Source: Desulfomonilaceae bacterium
Lineage (GTDB): Bacteria; Desulfobacterota; Desulfomonilia; Desulfomonilales; Desulfomonilaceae
Length of the DNA stretch: 29,488 nt
Assembly: GCA_041662605.1 (NCBI GenBank)
Contig: JBAZSD010000037.1
Coordinates: 1 to 29,488 of the forward strand
Direction of reading: 5' to 3'
Part shown: in pieces, positions 29,314 to 29,488 of the stretch
Layout of the letters: every line of letters starts with the position of its first letter
Numbering within the stretch: position 1 is the first letter of the stretch
The notes under the pieces: model-generated
Database searches by the model: none
Seen by the model: only the letters and a program-made list of their open reading frames with translations
Told to the model about the DNA's origin: nothing
Position numbers and translations under genes: made by a program

Positions 29314-29488
29314 GTTGTACTTCCTTTTTTGAAAATTGGCTTTTGCTTTGATTAATTATAAGAGCCTTTTGCAAAACTCCCCTAGGAATTAGTGTTTTCA
29401 GGGTCCATCAAGCCTTTTATGGCAATTTTATAGGTCAAAATAATCAGTCAGTCAAATTTTGTGGGTTTAGCTCACAATTTTTCTGTTT
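29314..29488. other. Non-coding tail of the window
   Basis: AT-rich sequence after the last gene. Two related stretches, GGCTTTTGC (about 29338-29346) and GCCTTTTGC (about 29365-29373), are seen, but no clear hairpin-plus-T terminator or gene start. Confidence 0.4.

Noticed and set aside
1..29488. CRISPR arrays, insertion sequences, tRNA or rRNA genes, prophage genes
   Set aside because: I looked for regularly spaced repeats, transposase or integrase motifs and structural RNA signatures on both strands and saw none.

Overview
The window looks like chromosomal DNA of a Gram-negative, probably anaerobic bacterium with a mid-40s GC content by eye. Gene content and style point towards the Desulfobacterota / former Deltaproteobacteria. 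The clues are a fused GlcD-GlcF type flavin/iron-sulfur oxidoreductase, the rpsO-pnp-M16 peptidase block, a short stand-alone leuD, an outer-membrane barrel protein, and several signal-peptide proteins without recognisable family. This is an inference from content only; no 16S or marker comparison was possible.

Layout. 1-54: first 18 codons of a minus-strand gene leaving the window. 241-1215: a Gfo/Idh/MocA oxidoreductase, apparently leaderless. 1252-2702 (minus): a 46-residue lipoprotein, hisI and hisG under one promoter. 2989-3477: a secreted Cys/Gly-rich protein behind a near-consensus promoter whose -10 box lies inside a perfect palindrome. 3512-5639 (minus): ECF sigma factor, zinc-binding anti-sigma factor, thioredoxin and thioredoxin reductase in one run. 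5848-6645: sirtuin. 6661-7410 (minus): beta-barrel protein. 7558-11094 (minus): SMC. 11154-13355: two unrecognised proteins and a TPR/retropepsin-like protein with a palindromic operator candidate in its promoter spacer. 13374-17137 (minus): rpsO, pnp, M16 peptidase. 17138-17644: a 507-base intergenic region with promoters and a possible small RNA. 17645-20233: FAD/Fe-S oxidoreductase. 20293-25360 (minus): a MacB/FtsX-type permease, mutS and a sulfotransferase. 25518-27657: leuD and glgA. 27908-28375 (minus): a secreted Cys-Gly-Pro-rich protein with its own terminator. 28864-29313: a small secreted protein.

How the genes fit together. Most are housekeeping: histidine and leucine synthesis, chromosome organisation, mismatch repair, RNA turnover and translation, glycogen synthesis. 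The most suggestive unit is sigma/anti-sigma/trxA/trxB, whose order and cysteine pattern recall the SigR-RsrA-TrxBA thiol-oxidation response of actinomycetes. Several poorly characterised envelope genes have strong promoters with perfect inverted repeats on or between the -35 and -10 boxes, so they are probably individually regulated. No CRISPR array, transposase, tRNA or rRNA was seen.
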